Shown here: one piece after another, positions 1 through 11,816 of the stretch
Numbering within the stretch: the first letter of the stretch is position 1
How the letters are laid out: each line of letters starts with the position of its first letter
The notes under the pieces: model-generated
What the model saw: only the letters and a program-made list of their open reading frames with translations
Told to the model about the DNA's origin: nothing
Databases searched by the model: none
DNA from: Lithobates sylvaticus
Lineage: Eukaryota; Chordata; Amphibia; Anura; Ranidae
Direction: 5' to 3'
Assembly: GCA_028564925.1 (NCBI GenBank)
Contig: CM053034.1
Coordinates: 151,998,856-152,062,855, forward strand
DNA length: 64,000 nucleotides
Program-made: the position numbers and the translations under genes

Positions 1-21
1 TAGCTCGCACCTATTTTATTA

Positions 22-1457
22 CAGTATCTCACAAAAGTTAGTAGACCCTTCACATTTTTGTAAATATTTTATTATATCTTCTCATGTGACAACACAGAAG
101 AAATTAAACTTTGCTACAATGTAAAGTAGTGAGTGTACAGCTTGTATAACAGTGTAAATTTGCTGTCCCCTCAAAATAACTCAACACACAGTCATTAATG
201 TCTAAACCGCTGGCAACAAAAGTGAGTACACCCCAAGTGAAAATGTCCAAATTGGGCCCAAAGTGTCAATAGTTTGTCTGGCCACCATTATTTTCCAGCA
301 CTGCCTTAACCCTCTTGGGCAAGGAGTTCACCAGAGCTTCACAGGTTGCCACTGGAGTCCTCTTCTACTCCTCCATCACGATATCACAGAGGTGGTGGAT
401 ATTTGAGACCTTGTGCTCCTTCACGTTCCGTTTAAGGATGCCCCACAGATTCTGAATAGGGATTTAGGTCAGGAGACATGCTTGGACAGTCCATCACCTT
501 TACCCTCATCTTCTAGCAAGGCAGGGTTGTCTTGGAGGTGTGTTTGGGGTCGTTATCATGTTGGAACACTGCCCTGTGGCCCAGTCTCCCCGAAGGGAGG
601 GGATCATGCTCTGCTATAGGAATGTCACAGTACATGTTGGCATTCATATTTCCCTCAATGAACTGTAGCTCCCCAGTGATCCATGACCTTAGTCTTCTTG
701 TCTTTAGAAAACTGTTCTGTGGGCTTTCTTGTGCATCATCATTAGAAGAGGCTTCCTTCTGGGATGACAACCATGCAGACCAATTTGATGCAGTGTGCAG
801 CGTATGGTCTGAGCACTGACAGGCTGACCCTCCACCCCTTTAACCTCTGCAACAATGCTGGCAGCACTCATACGTCTATTTCCCAAAGACAACCTCTGCA
901 TATGACGCTGAGCACGTGCACTCAACTTTTTTGGTCGACCATGGTGAGGCCTGTTCTGAGTGGAACCTTTCCTGTATGATCTTGGCCACTCTGCTGTAGC
1001 TTAGTTTCAAGGTCTTGGCAATCTAGCCTAGGCCATCTTTATGTAGAGAAACAATTCTTTTTTTCAGATCGTCAGAGAGTTCTTTGCCATGAGGTGCCAT
1101 GTTGAACTTCCAGTGACCAGTATGGGAGAAGGAGAGAAAATTTAAGACTCCTGCTCCCCATTCACACTTGAGACCTTGTAACACTAACGAGCCACATGAC
1201 ACTGGAGATGGAAAATGGCTAATTTGGCCCAATTTGGACATTTTCACTTAGGGGTGTACTTTTGTCGCCAGTGGTTTAGACATTAATGGCTGTGTTGAGT
1301 TATTTTGAGTGTACAGCAAATTTACACTGTTATACAAGCTGTACACTCACTACTTTACATTGTAGCAAAGGGTAATTTCTTCAGTGTTGTCACATGAAAA
1401 GATATAATAAAATATTTACAAAAATGTGAGGAGTGTACTTATTTTTGTTAGATACTG
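22..1457 (-). mobile_element. Tc1-like DNA transposon, copy 1
   Basis: Cut-and-paste element of the Tc1/mariner superfamily. Inverted ends of about 235 bp are visible: the left begins CAGTATCTCACAAAAG after a TA at 20-21, and the right is its reverse complement ending GATACTG. The right TA is not preserved. Internal sequence encodes a decayed transposase on the minus strand. At about 1.44 kb it is shorter than usual for the family, which fits the internal losses in the gene. A second copy of the same family lies at 16742-18406. Confidence 0.93.
266..1100 (-). pseudogene. Tc1-like transposase remnant
   Basis: The usual Tc1 start, MAPHGKELSDDLKKRI, is read leftward from 1100, and the C-terminus (VKAVLENNGGQTNY, then stop) lies near 266. 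Recognisable pieces in order are the N-terminal helix-turn-helix, SARAQRHMQRLSLGNRRMS (second DNA-binding helix region), the QTIRCTLHQIGL block, then GELQFIEGNMNANMYCD and FQHDNDPKHTSK from the DDE core. Pieces lie in different frames. The segment between the MMHKKAH block and GELQFIEG, which normally holds the first catalytic aspartate, is missing, and the second helix-turn-helix is shortened. About 835 bp remain of an expected 1.0 kb, so no active enzyme can be made. Confidence 0.9.
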
Positions 1458-3630
1458 GAAGTGGTAACAACAGTGATAGGGGTTCTGACACAAAAAATAT
1501 ATGTTTAGCAAACTGGATAAGTAATATAAAACAACTAAGGCCTAAAGGACAAGCACAGTTGAAATATACACATATTACTACATATAATTACCAGTTTACA
1601 CACAAATATACACACAATCTGTTTATTGCATACAAGCATGCACTATAATCACTAGCCTAAACAAAAGGCACACAAACATACACACAATACTGCATTATGC
1701 ACATACTGTAAATGCAAACATGCCTGATTATAAATACAATCACAAGCCAGCCTCCCCATTCCATCCTAGCACACTTACAAATTAAGAAGCAGTTTGTCTT
1801 GCATTGCAGCTTGTAGCTTCTCTTCTCCTGAACAGAGAAAATAGTGGGCAAGGCCTGGTGCTTCTGTTGTGTTTTGTTTTGCCAGATCACTAAAAAGCGA
1901 CAGGTGGCATTTTCTTTCGGGTGTACGAGAGGCTGTGGGGGGGGGGGGGGGGGGGGGTAGGTGTTGGTGGGGCAGGGGCCCTAAAGAATGGGGGCCAATT
2001 GCCCTGTTTGATCCCCTCAATTACTGGCCCTGTGGCAATGACAGCCTGGGCTCACAGGAAAAATAGTTAAATGACCCTGGTCATCATTCAACCAAAAAGG
2101 AGGAGTGACACTGAATATTTGTCTGTAGGGTACAGGGCTGGAGAGAAGGTGAGTAGCACAGCTGGAGTTACATTTTTTCTTAAAAAAAACTGGCAAGCCA
2201 CTGATTTCGACCAATTAACACCACCATTAGCCAGACCTATGGTTGCACTCTTCCTACTTGTTTTATAAAAAAATGGGAAAAGTAATGGAATGGTTCACTT
2301 GGTCTTAGCTGAAGTTGCATTTTTACACTTAAAAAATGATTTTTAGTGCTTCATTGCTTATTTAGTTGGAGCTTTAACTGGTATAGTTTATATAATATGT
2401 TTCCACGGCAACTTTTTTTTACACTTTTAGAAATCTGTTTGTATATGTAATAAATTATACATTTTTCCATTAAACTTGGAACCAGAAAACAATCACAATA
2501 ACCTTATGATGCTTTGGTAAAAGCAGATCCAACATAATTAAAATACAATTAAACCTTTAAGAATAAACAGTTACAATAAGCAAATTCAACATTCACTGAT
2601 TTAAATGTTTTTCAGAGACAAGTATGGCACTGTGAGCGGGTCTGGCTGTGGTGAAGCTGCATGTCTGGAGGAAAGATGCATTCTACTTAAATAAGCTCTG
2701 CAAATCTTTTATCTTTCTGTGACAATGGTTTTCTGACACCCGGATCAAGTTTAGCAGTGTCAGTATGCTAATTTTTCAGTTTTTCCATTTGAAAACAAAT
2801 GCGCATTTCTAGTTATATGCCTCAATGTTAAATGTTAAGCTCACCTTTTTCCAGAAAATAGCCTATGCAGTCATAGAGCTCCAGTAGGTGTTAAAAAAAT
2901 CTGTGCAGCTTTGTAAAATGCTTATTGATTTTACTGTGATACCTGTAATCCATTTGGGCTACTTAGAATCCTGGCTGAAAAACTCCCAGTTAGCCATCCC
3001 CACATCGTGCCTTGTTGCTAGGATGTGAAAATCATTGTTTTTTACGCCTGTAACATTGGGAGTGAGCATCCAACAGTGAACTTTAATTAATGTTCTTAAG
3101 GCAGGGGGCAATTTTTATGTGGACCTAACAGGGCATATTCCAGTCATAAAGAGGTTAATGACTTTTTTTATCAGAATGGCTTCACCATGGTGGGCTTAAA
3201 TGCTCACCTTTAAAACAATACAAGTATTTTTTTTAAGCCATGATACTTTATAGTTGTTTTATAGTAACCATTCAGTTTTGCTTTTAACTTTTTGTTTTTA
3301 ACTTTAAAAAAAATATATATACCTATTTTTACTTAAGCACCTTGCTTTTAGTTACTTTTATTAAAATGTGTTAGAATGTTAGAAAAAAAATTATATCAAG
3401 CATCAGGTCTGAGATTTGTAGGTTACTATATAGTTTCTACTGTTTATGGTAGGACACTGCTAATTCAACTTGATGACAGCACTGCAATCAAAGGGCCATC
3501 ATGTATTTATATATCATATAAACTTACAAGTGATTATTTGTCCTGCATTTTGAATTTAACTGCAGATGTACTGTTCAGTTTTCAACGTATTGCCCAGTTA
3601 TACTTCTGTTCAGATCAGATCCAGTTCCTG
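1458..3630. other. Unassigned sequence, no gene seen
   Basis: Only short frames without recognisable domains are present. The stretch is AT-rich and contains a pure run of 21 G at 1937-1957. No transposon ends, RNA genes or splice-consistent exons were recognised. Unannotated old repeats are likely but cannot be named by eye. Confidence 0.5.
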
Positions 3631-4045
3631 GGTCTGTATACCTGCTGTGCCCATTGTGAGGGGTTCCCACCATTCCTGTGCTATGTTCCCAGGTCTGCTT
3701 ACCTGTTGTGCCCATTATGAGGGGTTCCCACCATCCCTGTATTGTGTTCCTGGGTCTGTACACCTGCTGTGCCCATTATGAGGGTCTCCTACCACCTCTG
3801 TGCTGAGTTCCCAGGCCTGTACACTTGTTGTGCCCATTATGAGGGGCTCCTACCATCTCTGTGCTGAATTCCCATGTCTCTACACCCGCTGTGCTCATTG
3901 TGAGGGGCTCCCACCATCCCTGTGCTTATTTTCCAGGGTCTGCACTTCCGCTGTGCCCATTATAAGGGGCTCCCACCATCCCTGTGCTAAGTTTCTAGGT
4001 CTGTATACCTGCTGTGCCCATTATGAGGGGCTCTCACTATTTTTG
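3631..4045. repeat. 61-bp minisatellite, about 7 units
   Basis: Units begin GGTCTGTATACCTGCTGTGCCC and carry a conserved CCATTATGAGGGG core followed by a TCCCACCATCCCTGTG stretch. Starts at 3631 and 3998 bracket six full periods of about 61 bp. Units differ from each other by scattered substitutions, so the array is not newly expanded. It abuts the truncated end of the hAT element that begins near 4050. The open frames through it are repeat shadows. Confidence 0.85.
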
Positions 4046-4778
4046 TGAGAGCAGAGATTTTAATAATGCTTAAAGGGAAACAACAAAAATGAAATATTCC
4101 TTTAAATATCATGCCGGGGGGGGGGGTCTCCTTAGTCTGCCTGTAAAATGGTGCATCTTTCCCATGTTTATAACAGTACCACAGCAAAATTAAATTTCTA
4201 AAGGAAAAAAATATCATTCAAAATTGCTTGTGGCTGTAATGTATTGTCGGATCCCGGCAATATAGCTAAAAATCATTCCCCCCAGTCCATTATCAGGCCC
4301 TTTGGGTCTGGTATGAATATAAGGGGGAACCCCATGCCAAAAATACCAAAAAAAAATGTGTGGATGTCCTCCCCGAAATCCATACTAGGCCCTTCATGTC
4401 TGGTATGGATATTAAGGGTAACCCCACACCAATTTTTAAAAAATGAAATGGAGGTCCCCCAGGCCCCCCAGCACTATATACTCTGAACAGCAGTATGTAT
4501 ACAATACGACCTGCCCTACATACTCTGCAGCCCACACAGTTACTCTTGTTGGGTGCAGAACCGGGCCCTGCTGTGAAATATTATATCAAAAATTGTAATC
4601 ACATGCCCCTATTAAACGGGGGCAGAAAAATTGGGCCTTGGGTGGTGGTGGTGGTGCCACAACACTGTAACCCCTCACAGATACTCTTGTTGGGTGCAGG
4701 AACGGGCCCTGCTTAACTATTATTTAAAAATGTTTTATTACATACTCTAACCAAAAATATTGTTGGAAGCTAGCATCA

Positions 4779-7544
4779 TCAAGATTGAGGAGGAATAGGA
4801 TAGGCAGCATAAGGAGTCTTCAAGGGATCAGTTACATCAGCATCAGGTGTTTGATAGCTGCTGATCCAAGACTGATTCATTTTTATGAATGTGAGTCTGT
4901 GGATGAGCACACTCTTTGCAAACCCTTCTGTAACTTTACCCTTGTAATGTGGATAACAAAGGGTTGCCAGCCAGTAATGATCCCTCTCCTTGATAACACA
5001 AATCGTACGGTCCTTTTGAAGGCTTTGTAGAATCAGGGAGGCCATGCAGCATAAGTTTGCAGAGGTATTCGATTCTGAGTCCTCTGGGTCACTAAGAATC
5101 ACATGATCCTTAACTACCTCCTCCCAGCCACGTACAACTCCTTGGGTTTCTGGGGACTGAAAACAATCCCTTGAAGACTGCTGCTGAGTGTTATCCTCTA
5201 CATCCATGCTGACACAATCCTCCTCCTCCTCTTCTTTCTGTGTGTTTGGCGGGCCTGCAGGAATGCTATTTGGATAAAGGGGGCTTTGAGAAGAAAGGAA
5301 GTCCTCCTCTTCCACCCGCTGTTCTGCCTCAAGTGCCCTGTCCATGATTCCATGAAGTGTGTGGTCCAGCAGGAAGACTAGAGGGACAGTGTCACTGATG
5401 CATGCATTGTCGCTGCTTACCATCCTTGTGGTGTCTTCAAATGGTGACAGGACAGTGCATGCATCCTTGATTAGTAGCCACTGGCGTGGCGAAAAGAAGC
5501 CAAGCTCCCTTGACCCTGTCCTGGTGCCATACTCGCACAGGTACTCATTGATGTCGCTCTGCTGTGTGTGCAGCCACTGCAGCATTGCCAATGTTGAGCT
5601 CCACCTGGTGGGCACGTCACAAATGAGGCAGTTGGTGGGCAGGTTGCATTCCCTTAGAATGTCAGCCAGCCAAGCACTGGCATTGTATGACTGGCGTAAA
5701 TGACCACAGACTTTTCTGGCCTGCCTCAGGAGATCTTGTAAGCCTGTGTATCTGGTCAAGAATGACTGCACCACCAAATTCAGGATGTGTGCCAAACATG
5801 GAACATGGGTCAAGTGTCCCTGTCAGAGGACGGAGAGAAGGTTGATGCCATTGTCGCATACAGCCATTCCTGGCTGATACTGGCATGGCATCAACCACCT
5901 CTGAGCCTGCCCCTGCAGAGCTGACAGAATCTCTGCCCCAGTGTGGCCCCTGTCCCCTAGGCAGACCAACTCAAGCACCGCATGGCATCTTTTAGCATGA
6001 CTGTTTGCGTGGTCCCTTTAATGCTTACGGAGCAATGCTGGTTCAGAGGACAAATCTGCAGAAGAGGCCATAGAGGAAGAAGAAGAGGAGGGGTGGAGGA
6101 GAGAGCTGTGGCAGAATCACCACTAGCATTTTGGAGGCGTGGTGGCGGAACAAGCACCAACACTGAACCCTGTCCTGCATCCTTCCCAGCTGCCAGCAGA
6201 GTTACCCAGTGCGCCGTGAAGGAAAGGTAACATCACTGTCCATGCCTGCTGGACCATGATTCAGTGGTAATATGAAACTTACTGCTGACCGCCCTGTCCA
6301 ACGAGGCCAAAACATTGCCTTCCACATGCTGGTAGAGAGCTGGAATGGCCTTCCATTAAATAAATGGCATTTTGGAACCTGACACTGAGGTACAGCACAT
6401 TCCACAAATTCATAAAAAGGCAGCAGTTGCAGTGCTAGTAATTAGGCCAAGCTAGCATTTAGACGCTGAGCATGTGTATGGCTGGGACCGAATTTCTTTT
6501 TACGGTTCAGCAACTGGGGTAGGGAAATTTGCCTGCTAAAATCAATTGGTGGTGTACTGCTAGCAGATTGGCTGCAAGTACTTGGGTCATCTATTGCTAT
6601 ACCTTCATTCCTCTCAGTGCAAGTTTTTTAAAGGACTGGAGGTATAGTAGGATTGGAGATCCCAGATGAGGAGCAAGGAAAAGTGCTGTTGCCAACGGAC
6701 TGCATGGCAGGTCATCATATGTCTGGTCAAGCATGTGGTGCCCAAGTTGCTGCTTTTCTGGCCACGCTTGAGACATAGGTTGCAAACACCAACAGTGCAA
6801 TCTGCTGCACACATGTCAAAAAAGGCCCACACCAAGGAACTTTTAAAAGTCAGCGGGGAGTCAGTAGCACCCTGCACCTGCGGAGCTCTGCGGTGTAATG
6901 TAATAGGGTGGCTGCCCTTAAGCTGCCCCCTAGAGGACAACCTGCCTTGTTGGAGTTGTGCCTCCTCCTCACTTTCCTCCTCTCTTCTCTCAGGCACCCA
7001 AGTACAGTCAGTGACCACATCATCCCCTCCCTCCTCGTCACTGGAGAAAGCTTGGCAGTATGCTGCAGCTGGGGGAACATGACTGCCAGTTTCTTTTCCT
7101 TCTGTGGCACACCCTCTCTCTAGGCTCACGTTACTCCCTTCCTCAACCTGTGAACCAACATCGGAGCCTTCAAATTGCTGCACATCCTCCAGCAACATAT
7201 AACTGACACTGTGGTTGAATAATACTGGGGACTCCTCGTTGCATGATGGCGGGCTAGGAGCCGTTGGAATAGGCCGCTTTGGCAGCTGCATTGGAAGGCA
7301 AACTACCCTGAGCCTAGGTGACAGTGGATGAGGATGGCTTCATTATCCACTCCTCCACCTCTTCTGCATGTTGTGGCTCAATAACACGGCCAGCAGCAGA
7401 AAAAAAGGACTAGCACGCCCCACGGCCACCTGCAGAGGATGCACCATGTCCACAACCACCACTGTTGACTGAAGACACAGAGGCTGCTTGCGCTCTTTTA
7501 GTGGCCCGTGAGTGTCTGCCTCTCCTTGGTGGCCTTCCGGACAT
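4779..7544 (-). pseudogene. hAT transposase remnant with BED finger
   Basis: The start at 7544 gives MSGRPPRRGRHSR, an arginine-rich AT-hook-like N-terminus. An acidic stretch follows, then a BED zinc finger (6614-7291; WAFF, CNLC, RHMMTCH), then the RNase H-like core and the C-terminal half (4779-5813), with PCLAHILNLVVQ, VPTRWSSTLAML and DHYWLATL blocks typical of the family. The frame is broken several times. Near 4940, HYKGKV is joined directly to sequence ending RLTFIKMNQSW, so most of the hAT dimerisation region is deleted. The better reference is copy 2 at 24378-27647. It is a dead transposase. Confidence 0.88.
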
Positions 7545-7559
7545 GATGTATTTTTTGTT

Positions 7560-7679
7560 TTGCAACACCACACTACACTGTATTAGATACTGTGTACACC
7601 GCCTGAAATGTATTAGAAAGTATACACCACCAAATGCACTGTATATATAGGCTACACTGAATGCAGAGTATATATATAT

Positions 7680-7718
<39 letters not shown>
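7560..7718 (-). repeat. hAT 5' minisatellite plus TA microsatellite
   Basis: Contains TGTATTAGATACTGTGTACACCG-type units of the hAT copy 1 upstream array, ending in an alternating TA run at about 7670-7718. The LTR element inserted within this AT run. The array resumes at 12496. Confidence 0.8.
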
Positions 7719-7721
<3 letters not shown>

Positions 7722-8396
7722 GATATTGGGGGTTCTTTAGCGTCTGTGTAGAGCATACCAGTGAGCAGAGTCCACACCAGTCATGCGTTTAAGGGCTTGT
7801 TGGCCCATTTTTATTAAAAGAAAGGAAGAAAAGAAAACAAAGTTCCATAAATGAAAACAAAAGATGGTTTCCCTCGCAGGGGGTTTGAACTGCCAGCAAC
7901 AAACAAAAGGGATATTCAGCCTCCTGGCTTTAAACATGCAGCATTGCAAAATACTGAGCCACCTGGCTCTCTTCAGCAGCGGATGCACCACTGCTCAGGC
8001 TCCCACATGGAGCTCTCCTGACTTCTGTCAGCAACCTCAGACTCAGGTCTCTGGCTAGTTCCGTGCACACCTGCACTCTCTGGGTCCTCCCTTGCAAGCC
8101 TGGACTCCTCGGGAGGGTGGAGCCCAGAATCATGGTCAGGTGTCTACAAATAGCCCAGCACACACCTGACCAGTCAGTGTGCTGGGGGATCCCAAAACCC
8201 GGATCCAGGATTGGGGATTTCATCCCACCCGGATCTCTAAGAAATCCCCGGCTCCAGGTCCCAAAGTGGATTTTAATAAACATGGAGGAAACTGAAAAGC
8301 CAATAAAAAAGCCAATAAACAAACACCCTGGAGCCCCTCAACCCGCCTGGTTGAGAACCCTGCATCATTTTGCTGGTGGGGTACCACACCACCACA
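7719..8396 (-). repeat. 3' LTR of the gag-only element
   Basis: A 678-bp direct repeat, near-identical to 11817-12495. In plus orientation it begins TGTGATATTGGGGG and ends ACCACACCACCACA. The pyrimidine-rich stretch just beyond 8396 reads as a polypurine tract on the coding strand, which places this copy as the 3' LTR. Confidence 0.9.
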
Positions 8397-11300
8397 TATC
8401 CCCCCCCCTTGTTTCGACCCAGAGGGCGGAACACACAAGTTTATTTTGGCACCTCTGTGCCAGCTACCATTTACAGGAGTCCAATCCTGTCCAACCTCAC
8501 TTCTCCTAAAGGGGAACTCTACCCAATGCCTCCTTTGGTGTCTCCCTCTAATCCTCACTGTCACTCTGCTATGATCTTTGATGCGACCTTCCCAACTTTT
8601 CTTCCCAGTGCATTTCCATAAGCACTTCCTCTCCTGAAATTTTAATGGGTTACCCCTGGTCTTTCTACCAACCCTTCTGCCTCCACGCTTCAGGTTCCCA
8701 GGTTTCCCAACACCTCTCTCAGCATTTGTTAGGGCAGTGTCTGCAGAGGGCACACACACCGGAGGTTGGCAATCACCCACGAGAACCTCACAAGATGCCA
8801 CCTCCCATGGTGTCACCCACTCAGCAGGCAGCTGTCCTACCACCTGATCCTTTTTAATACCACCTGGATTTCTATCCAAAACCGGAACAGGCGAGCTCTC
8901 GTCTGATCCACATACCAACCTTACTGTACTTTTTACCCATTTTCCTGTCTCAGGGACGTTGTCAGGTTTGTCACATAAATCTATTATTGGACTGGTGACC
9001 CCAGTCTCATTAACCACCTCTGTCTGAGTCCCGGTCAGGATTTCTGCTGTTTTCTGGTCCATGCTCGGCCCTTCCATCTCATGTGGTTTGTCCACTGGTG
9101 CTGTATACACGCCCTTCACCGTCACCAAAAACTGATCAGCACCACCCTGAACCATAGCAGCAGAAATGCTTTCCACCTGGCTGTTAGGAGGTGAAACCAC
9201 AGACCTTTTGGGCTCATTTTTCATTTTCCCAAAGCCTCTCTCATATACTATACCTTCCGGACGTAATCCAGAAGCATACGCAGTGGCAACTTTTAACAAA
9301 ACTTGCAAATTCAGGAACAAACCATTCCTGTCCTGTTCTTCTTTGTTCTGTACAGCCTGCCATTTAGTGCTCCCCCTAGTGGTACTCCGCAGTACCAGAC
9401 CATCAGACTGTGGAGGAGACACACCAGTATGGATTGGCTGTACATCCCAAAGTTCAAGCATCTCTTTTAATGCTTTAGTTACAGCCCAGACCCTTGATCC
9501 CAGACCCAAGTCCTTCCTGGGGACTGTTATTACACTGGGAATGCAGACAGACTCATTTGCTGAGACTTGAAAAGTTGCAACGGTTAACGGAACCTCCTCC
9601 CAGCTGGAGGTAAACACAGCCTGGTGCTCACCCAGAGCGCTGCCAGGTGTTAGACTCCTATGCAAATTTTCAGGCTCAGCATCAATGAACTGCTCCAGAT
9701 TATTACTAGTGACAATGTCACTTGGACACTCCATGCCGACATCACTTTTGTGGATCATGGGCAAAGTTTCTGCTGTGCGCTCACCCTCATTTGGTCCATC
9801 TTTCCCACAAGGGTTAACCCCTGCAGCAGCCACCGCACCCTCAGGTACAAGCTGTTCTGCAGTCCCTACAGCAGAAACCGCGTCCACCTTATTTTTGTGC
9901 ATAAAAGCCTTATCTATCAGGGAGATTAGATTTTTACCCCAACTATTCCAATCTACTGTATGTGCGCTCCCTTCAGCGGTACTCAGCACTGATCCATCTG
10001 CCCAAGGAGACACATAAGAACAGACTGGCTTGGCTGCAGACTCATTACACAAGTCATTGAAAATCAGGTCAGGTTGTGGTAATACGTATTTTAACACAGC
10101 AGGTTGCAATACATCATATTCACCACCATGCTCGGATGGCGCTTCACAAACTTCAGCGACCTTTGCACTTTCTACAGGTTGCATTAACCCACTATTCACC
10201 TGCACACATTTAGTATTAGCAGCTTGCACTAAGACATCACCACTATAAGGTGCAGTTCCACTCTGCTCCACCAGAGTGACATCACCGTTGTCCAGGGCAA
10301 CCTCCGGCTCCAACACATGAAGTTCCCTGGAGATGTCTGGGGACAACTGTGCTGTCTTACCACCAGTTGCTATGGGCAACGGCCCATCTTTAACCACAAC
10401 TTTTGCTTTGCAAGAACCTGGGGTTTTCCCAACAGCAGTACATTTTCCATAATCATCAACATTAATAGTATTTGTACCTCTTGCAGGCTGTCCTAGCCCA
10501 CGGCCAACTTGAGACTGGCAAACATTAGACACATCACTATGCCCCTCTTGAGAAGCACACACAGATGCAGGTTTGACTTTAACCCCTGCTCCCCCACTGT
10601 ACAGGGTACTGCACAGGGAAAAGTCCCCCTCACAAATACATTCAGTGGCCCCACTAACTGGGGTCACTTTCACATCATGAACAGTCTCATAACCAGTCTT
10701 TTTCCACAGAAACTCAGCATTTCCAGTCATCATTCCATTAAAGTCAGTCTTACCCACCGCAGTAGTAGGGGTCACCATCTTCACTTGAGTACGGCGTCTC
10801 ATGAACAAGTCCTCTGCTGCACTTTTACTGGGCAACTCCTCCTGGTGGCCACGGGATGAAACTACAGCAGGTATCCCCCACTGTTTAGCACCCCCTGCAG
10901 GCACAACAGGAAACTCCTTGTTGCTAGGGGTGACTGCAAACATATTTTTACAGGAATATGGGCCTGCAGACAAAACTTTTTTCTCAGCAACATTATATCC
11001 AGCTGTATTCCAAAATCTAGGGCAAGAAAACACGCCATGCCCCAGCTGGCCACATTCCAGGCATGGTACTGGACGATTTTTTTCCAAAGCGATTCTCTCC
11101 TGGTGATTCCCAGCTGGCTGGAATGCATAGGCCTCTCTGTGGGGACGCTGAGCCAAATCTCCCCTGCAGCTCCTCTCTCCAGGCAGAACTTCCACTCTCG
11201 TTGCCATGGGAGATCGCACTCTCCCAGCAGAGCTTTGCTGGATCTTTTGAACATGCTGTATTGGCTCCTCCAGAAGCCACTTGCCACGACCCTTATTAGA

Positions 11301-11645
11301 CATAGCCCATGGTACAGAGACAGCCCGACTGGCTTCCTCTGCGTTGCTATGGGCAACCACTCTCGGCCTCAGCCTTTGATCAGCCTCTCTTCTGACACAT
11401 AACAAAGGCTTCCCTCCGCTGGACCCTGTCTTAAGCTGTGTCACTTTCACATTTTTCCCAACAACTGCTGGTTTAACTACAGCAGCGTTGCCAGGGGAAA
11501 CAAAACCCCTCTCCCAGGTATGGATATCCGACAGCTCTCTCTTTGTAACAAAGGTTGGCTTGTCTTTCACTGTAGCTTGGTCCATTCCTGCCAGGTGCCG
11601 CTTGCACCAATCCACTGCAGATTCAAATGCTGGTGGACTCTCCAT
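8220..11645 (-). CDS. Gag-like zinc-knuckle protein of LTR element
   Basis: A 1141-residue open frame filling the interior of the LTR element and ending inside the 3' LTR. The one recognisable motif is a retroviral-type zinc knuckle, CLECGQLGHGVFSC (CX2CX4HX4C), around residues 193-206. The basic region before it fits nucleic-acid binding. The long remainder is low in recognisable domains and has no protease or polymerase signature. It presumably packages element RNA. The position between LTRs and directly downstream of the primer-binding site supports an element gene rather than a host gene. The superfamily (Gypsy, BEL or other) cannot be fixed without pol. Confidence 0.75.
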   Translation of the reverse strand: MESPPAFESAVDWCKRHLAGMDQATVKDKPTFVTKRELSDIHTWERGFVSPGNAAVVKPAVVGKNVKVTQLKTGSSGGKPLLCVRREADQRLRPRVVAHSNAEEASRAVSVPWAMSNKGRGKWLLEEPIQHVQKIQQSSAGRVRSPMATRVEVLPGERSCRGDLAQRPHREAYAFQPAGNHQERIALEKNRPVPCLECGQLGHGVFSCPRFWNTAGYNVAEKKVLSAGPYSCKNMFAVTPSNKEFPVVPAGGAKQWGIPAVVSSRGHQEELPSKSAAEDLFMRRRTQVKMVTPTTAVGKTDFNGMMTGNAEFLWKKTGYETVHDVKVTPVSGATECICEGDFSLCSTLYSGGAGVKVKPASVCASQEGHSDVSNVCQSQVGRGLGQPARGTNTINVDDYGKCTAVGKTPGSCKAKVVVKDGPLPIATGGKTAQLSPDISRELHVLEPEVALDNGDVTLVEQSGTAPYSGDVLVQAANTKCVQVNSGLMQPVESAKVAEVCEAPSEHGGEYDVLQPAVLKYVLPQPDLIFNDLCNESAAKPVCSYVSPWADGSVLSTAEGSAHTVDWNSWGKNLISLIDKAFMHKNKVDAVSAVGTAEQLVPEGAVAAAGVNPCGKDGPNEGERTAETLPMIHKSDVGMECPSDIVTSNNLEQFIDAEPENLHRSLTPGSALGEHQAVFTSSWEEVPLTVATFQVSANESVCIPSVITVPRKDLGLGSRVWAVTKALKEMLELWDVQPIHTGVSPPQSDGLVLRSTTRGSTKWQAVQNKEEQDRNGLFLNLQVLLKVATAYASGLRPEGIVYERGFGKMKNEPKRSVVSPPNSQVESISAAMVQGGADQFLVTVKGVYTAPVDKPHEMEGPSMDQKTAEILTGTQTEVVNETGVTSPIIDLCDKPDNVPETGKWVKSTVRLVCGSDESSPVPVLDRNPGGIKKDQVVGQLPAEWVTPWEVASCEVLVGDCQPPVCVPSADTALTNAERGVGKPGNLKRGGRRVGRKTRGNPLKFQERKCLWKCTGKKSWEGRIKDHSRVTVRIRGRHQRRHWVEFPFRRSEVGQDWTPVNGSWHRGAKINLCVPPSGSKQGGGICGGVVPHQQNDAGFSTRRVEGLQGVCLLAFLLAFQFPPCLLKSTLGPGAGDFLEIRVG
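8397..8412 (-). other. Polypurine tract of LTR element
   Basis: The plus strand here is a run of C next to the LTR boundary, so the element strand reads A/G-rich (AAGGGGGGGGG). Such tracts prime plus-strand DNA synthesis in LTR elements, and the position immediately upstream of the 3' LTR is as expected. Confidence 0.65.
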
Positions 11646-11795
11646 ACTCGCAGTTACTTCACTGCACAGAACAATAACAGGAGCACTGTCTCTTTAAGGG
11701 GCCTCTCCCTTCCAGGTACACCACCTGCTGCACACACTGCAGAGCACAGGCAGTTTCTGGCAATAGCTCACTGGTATATGCGAGGATCTTTAGTT

Positions 11796-11814
11796 ATGCC
11801 CGCATTCTCCACCA
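11796..11814 (-). other. Primer-binding site, tRNA-Ala type
   Basis: The plus strand reads ATGCCCGCATTCTCCACCA. From memory this matches the 3' end of vertebrate tRNA-Ala(AGC) including the added CCA, over 19 bases. It lies two bases inside the 5' LTR, as a minus-strand primer site should. This fixes the orientation and marks the right-hand repeat as the 5' LTR. Confidence 0.8.
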
Positions 11815-11816
11815 CT

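Noticed and set aside
1657-2268. Several 65-81-codon frames around a G-run
   Set aside because: Low-complexity, overlapping on both strands, no domain or splice support.
3376-4048. Frames of 82-114 codons with repeated PVHLLCPL-like phrases
   Set aside because: They arise from the 61-bp minisatellite and have no known domain.
8220-11645. Possible host gene with a 1141-codon exon
   Set aside because: It lies between near-identical LTRs with a primer site and polypurine tract, and carries a gag-type zinc knuckle.
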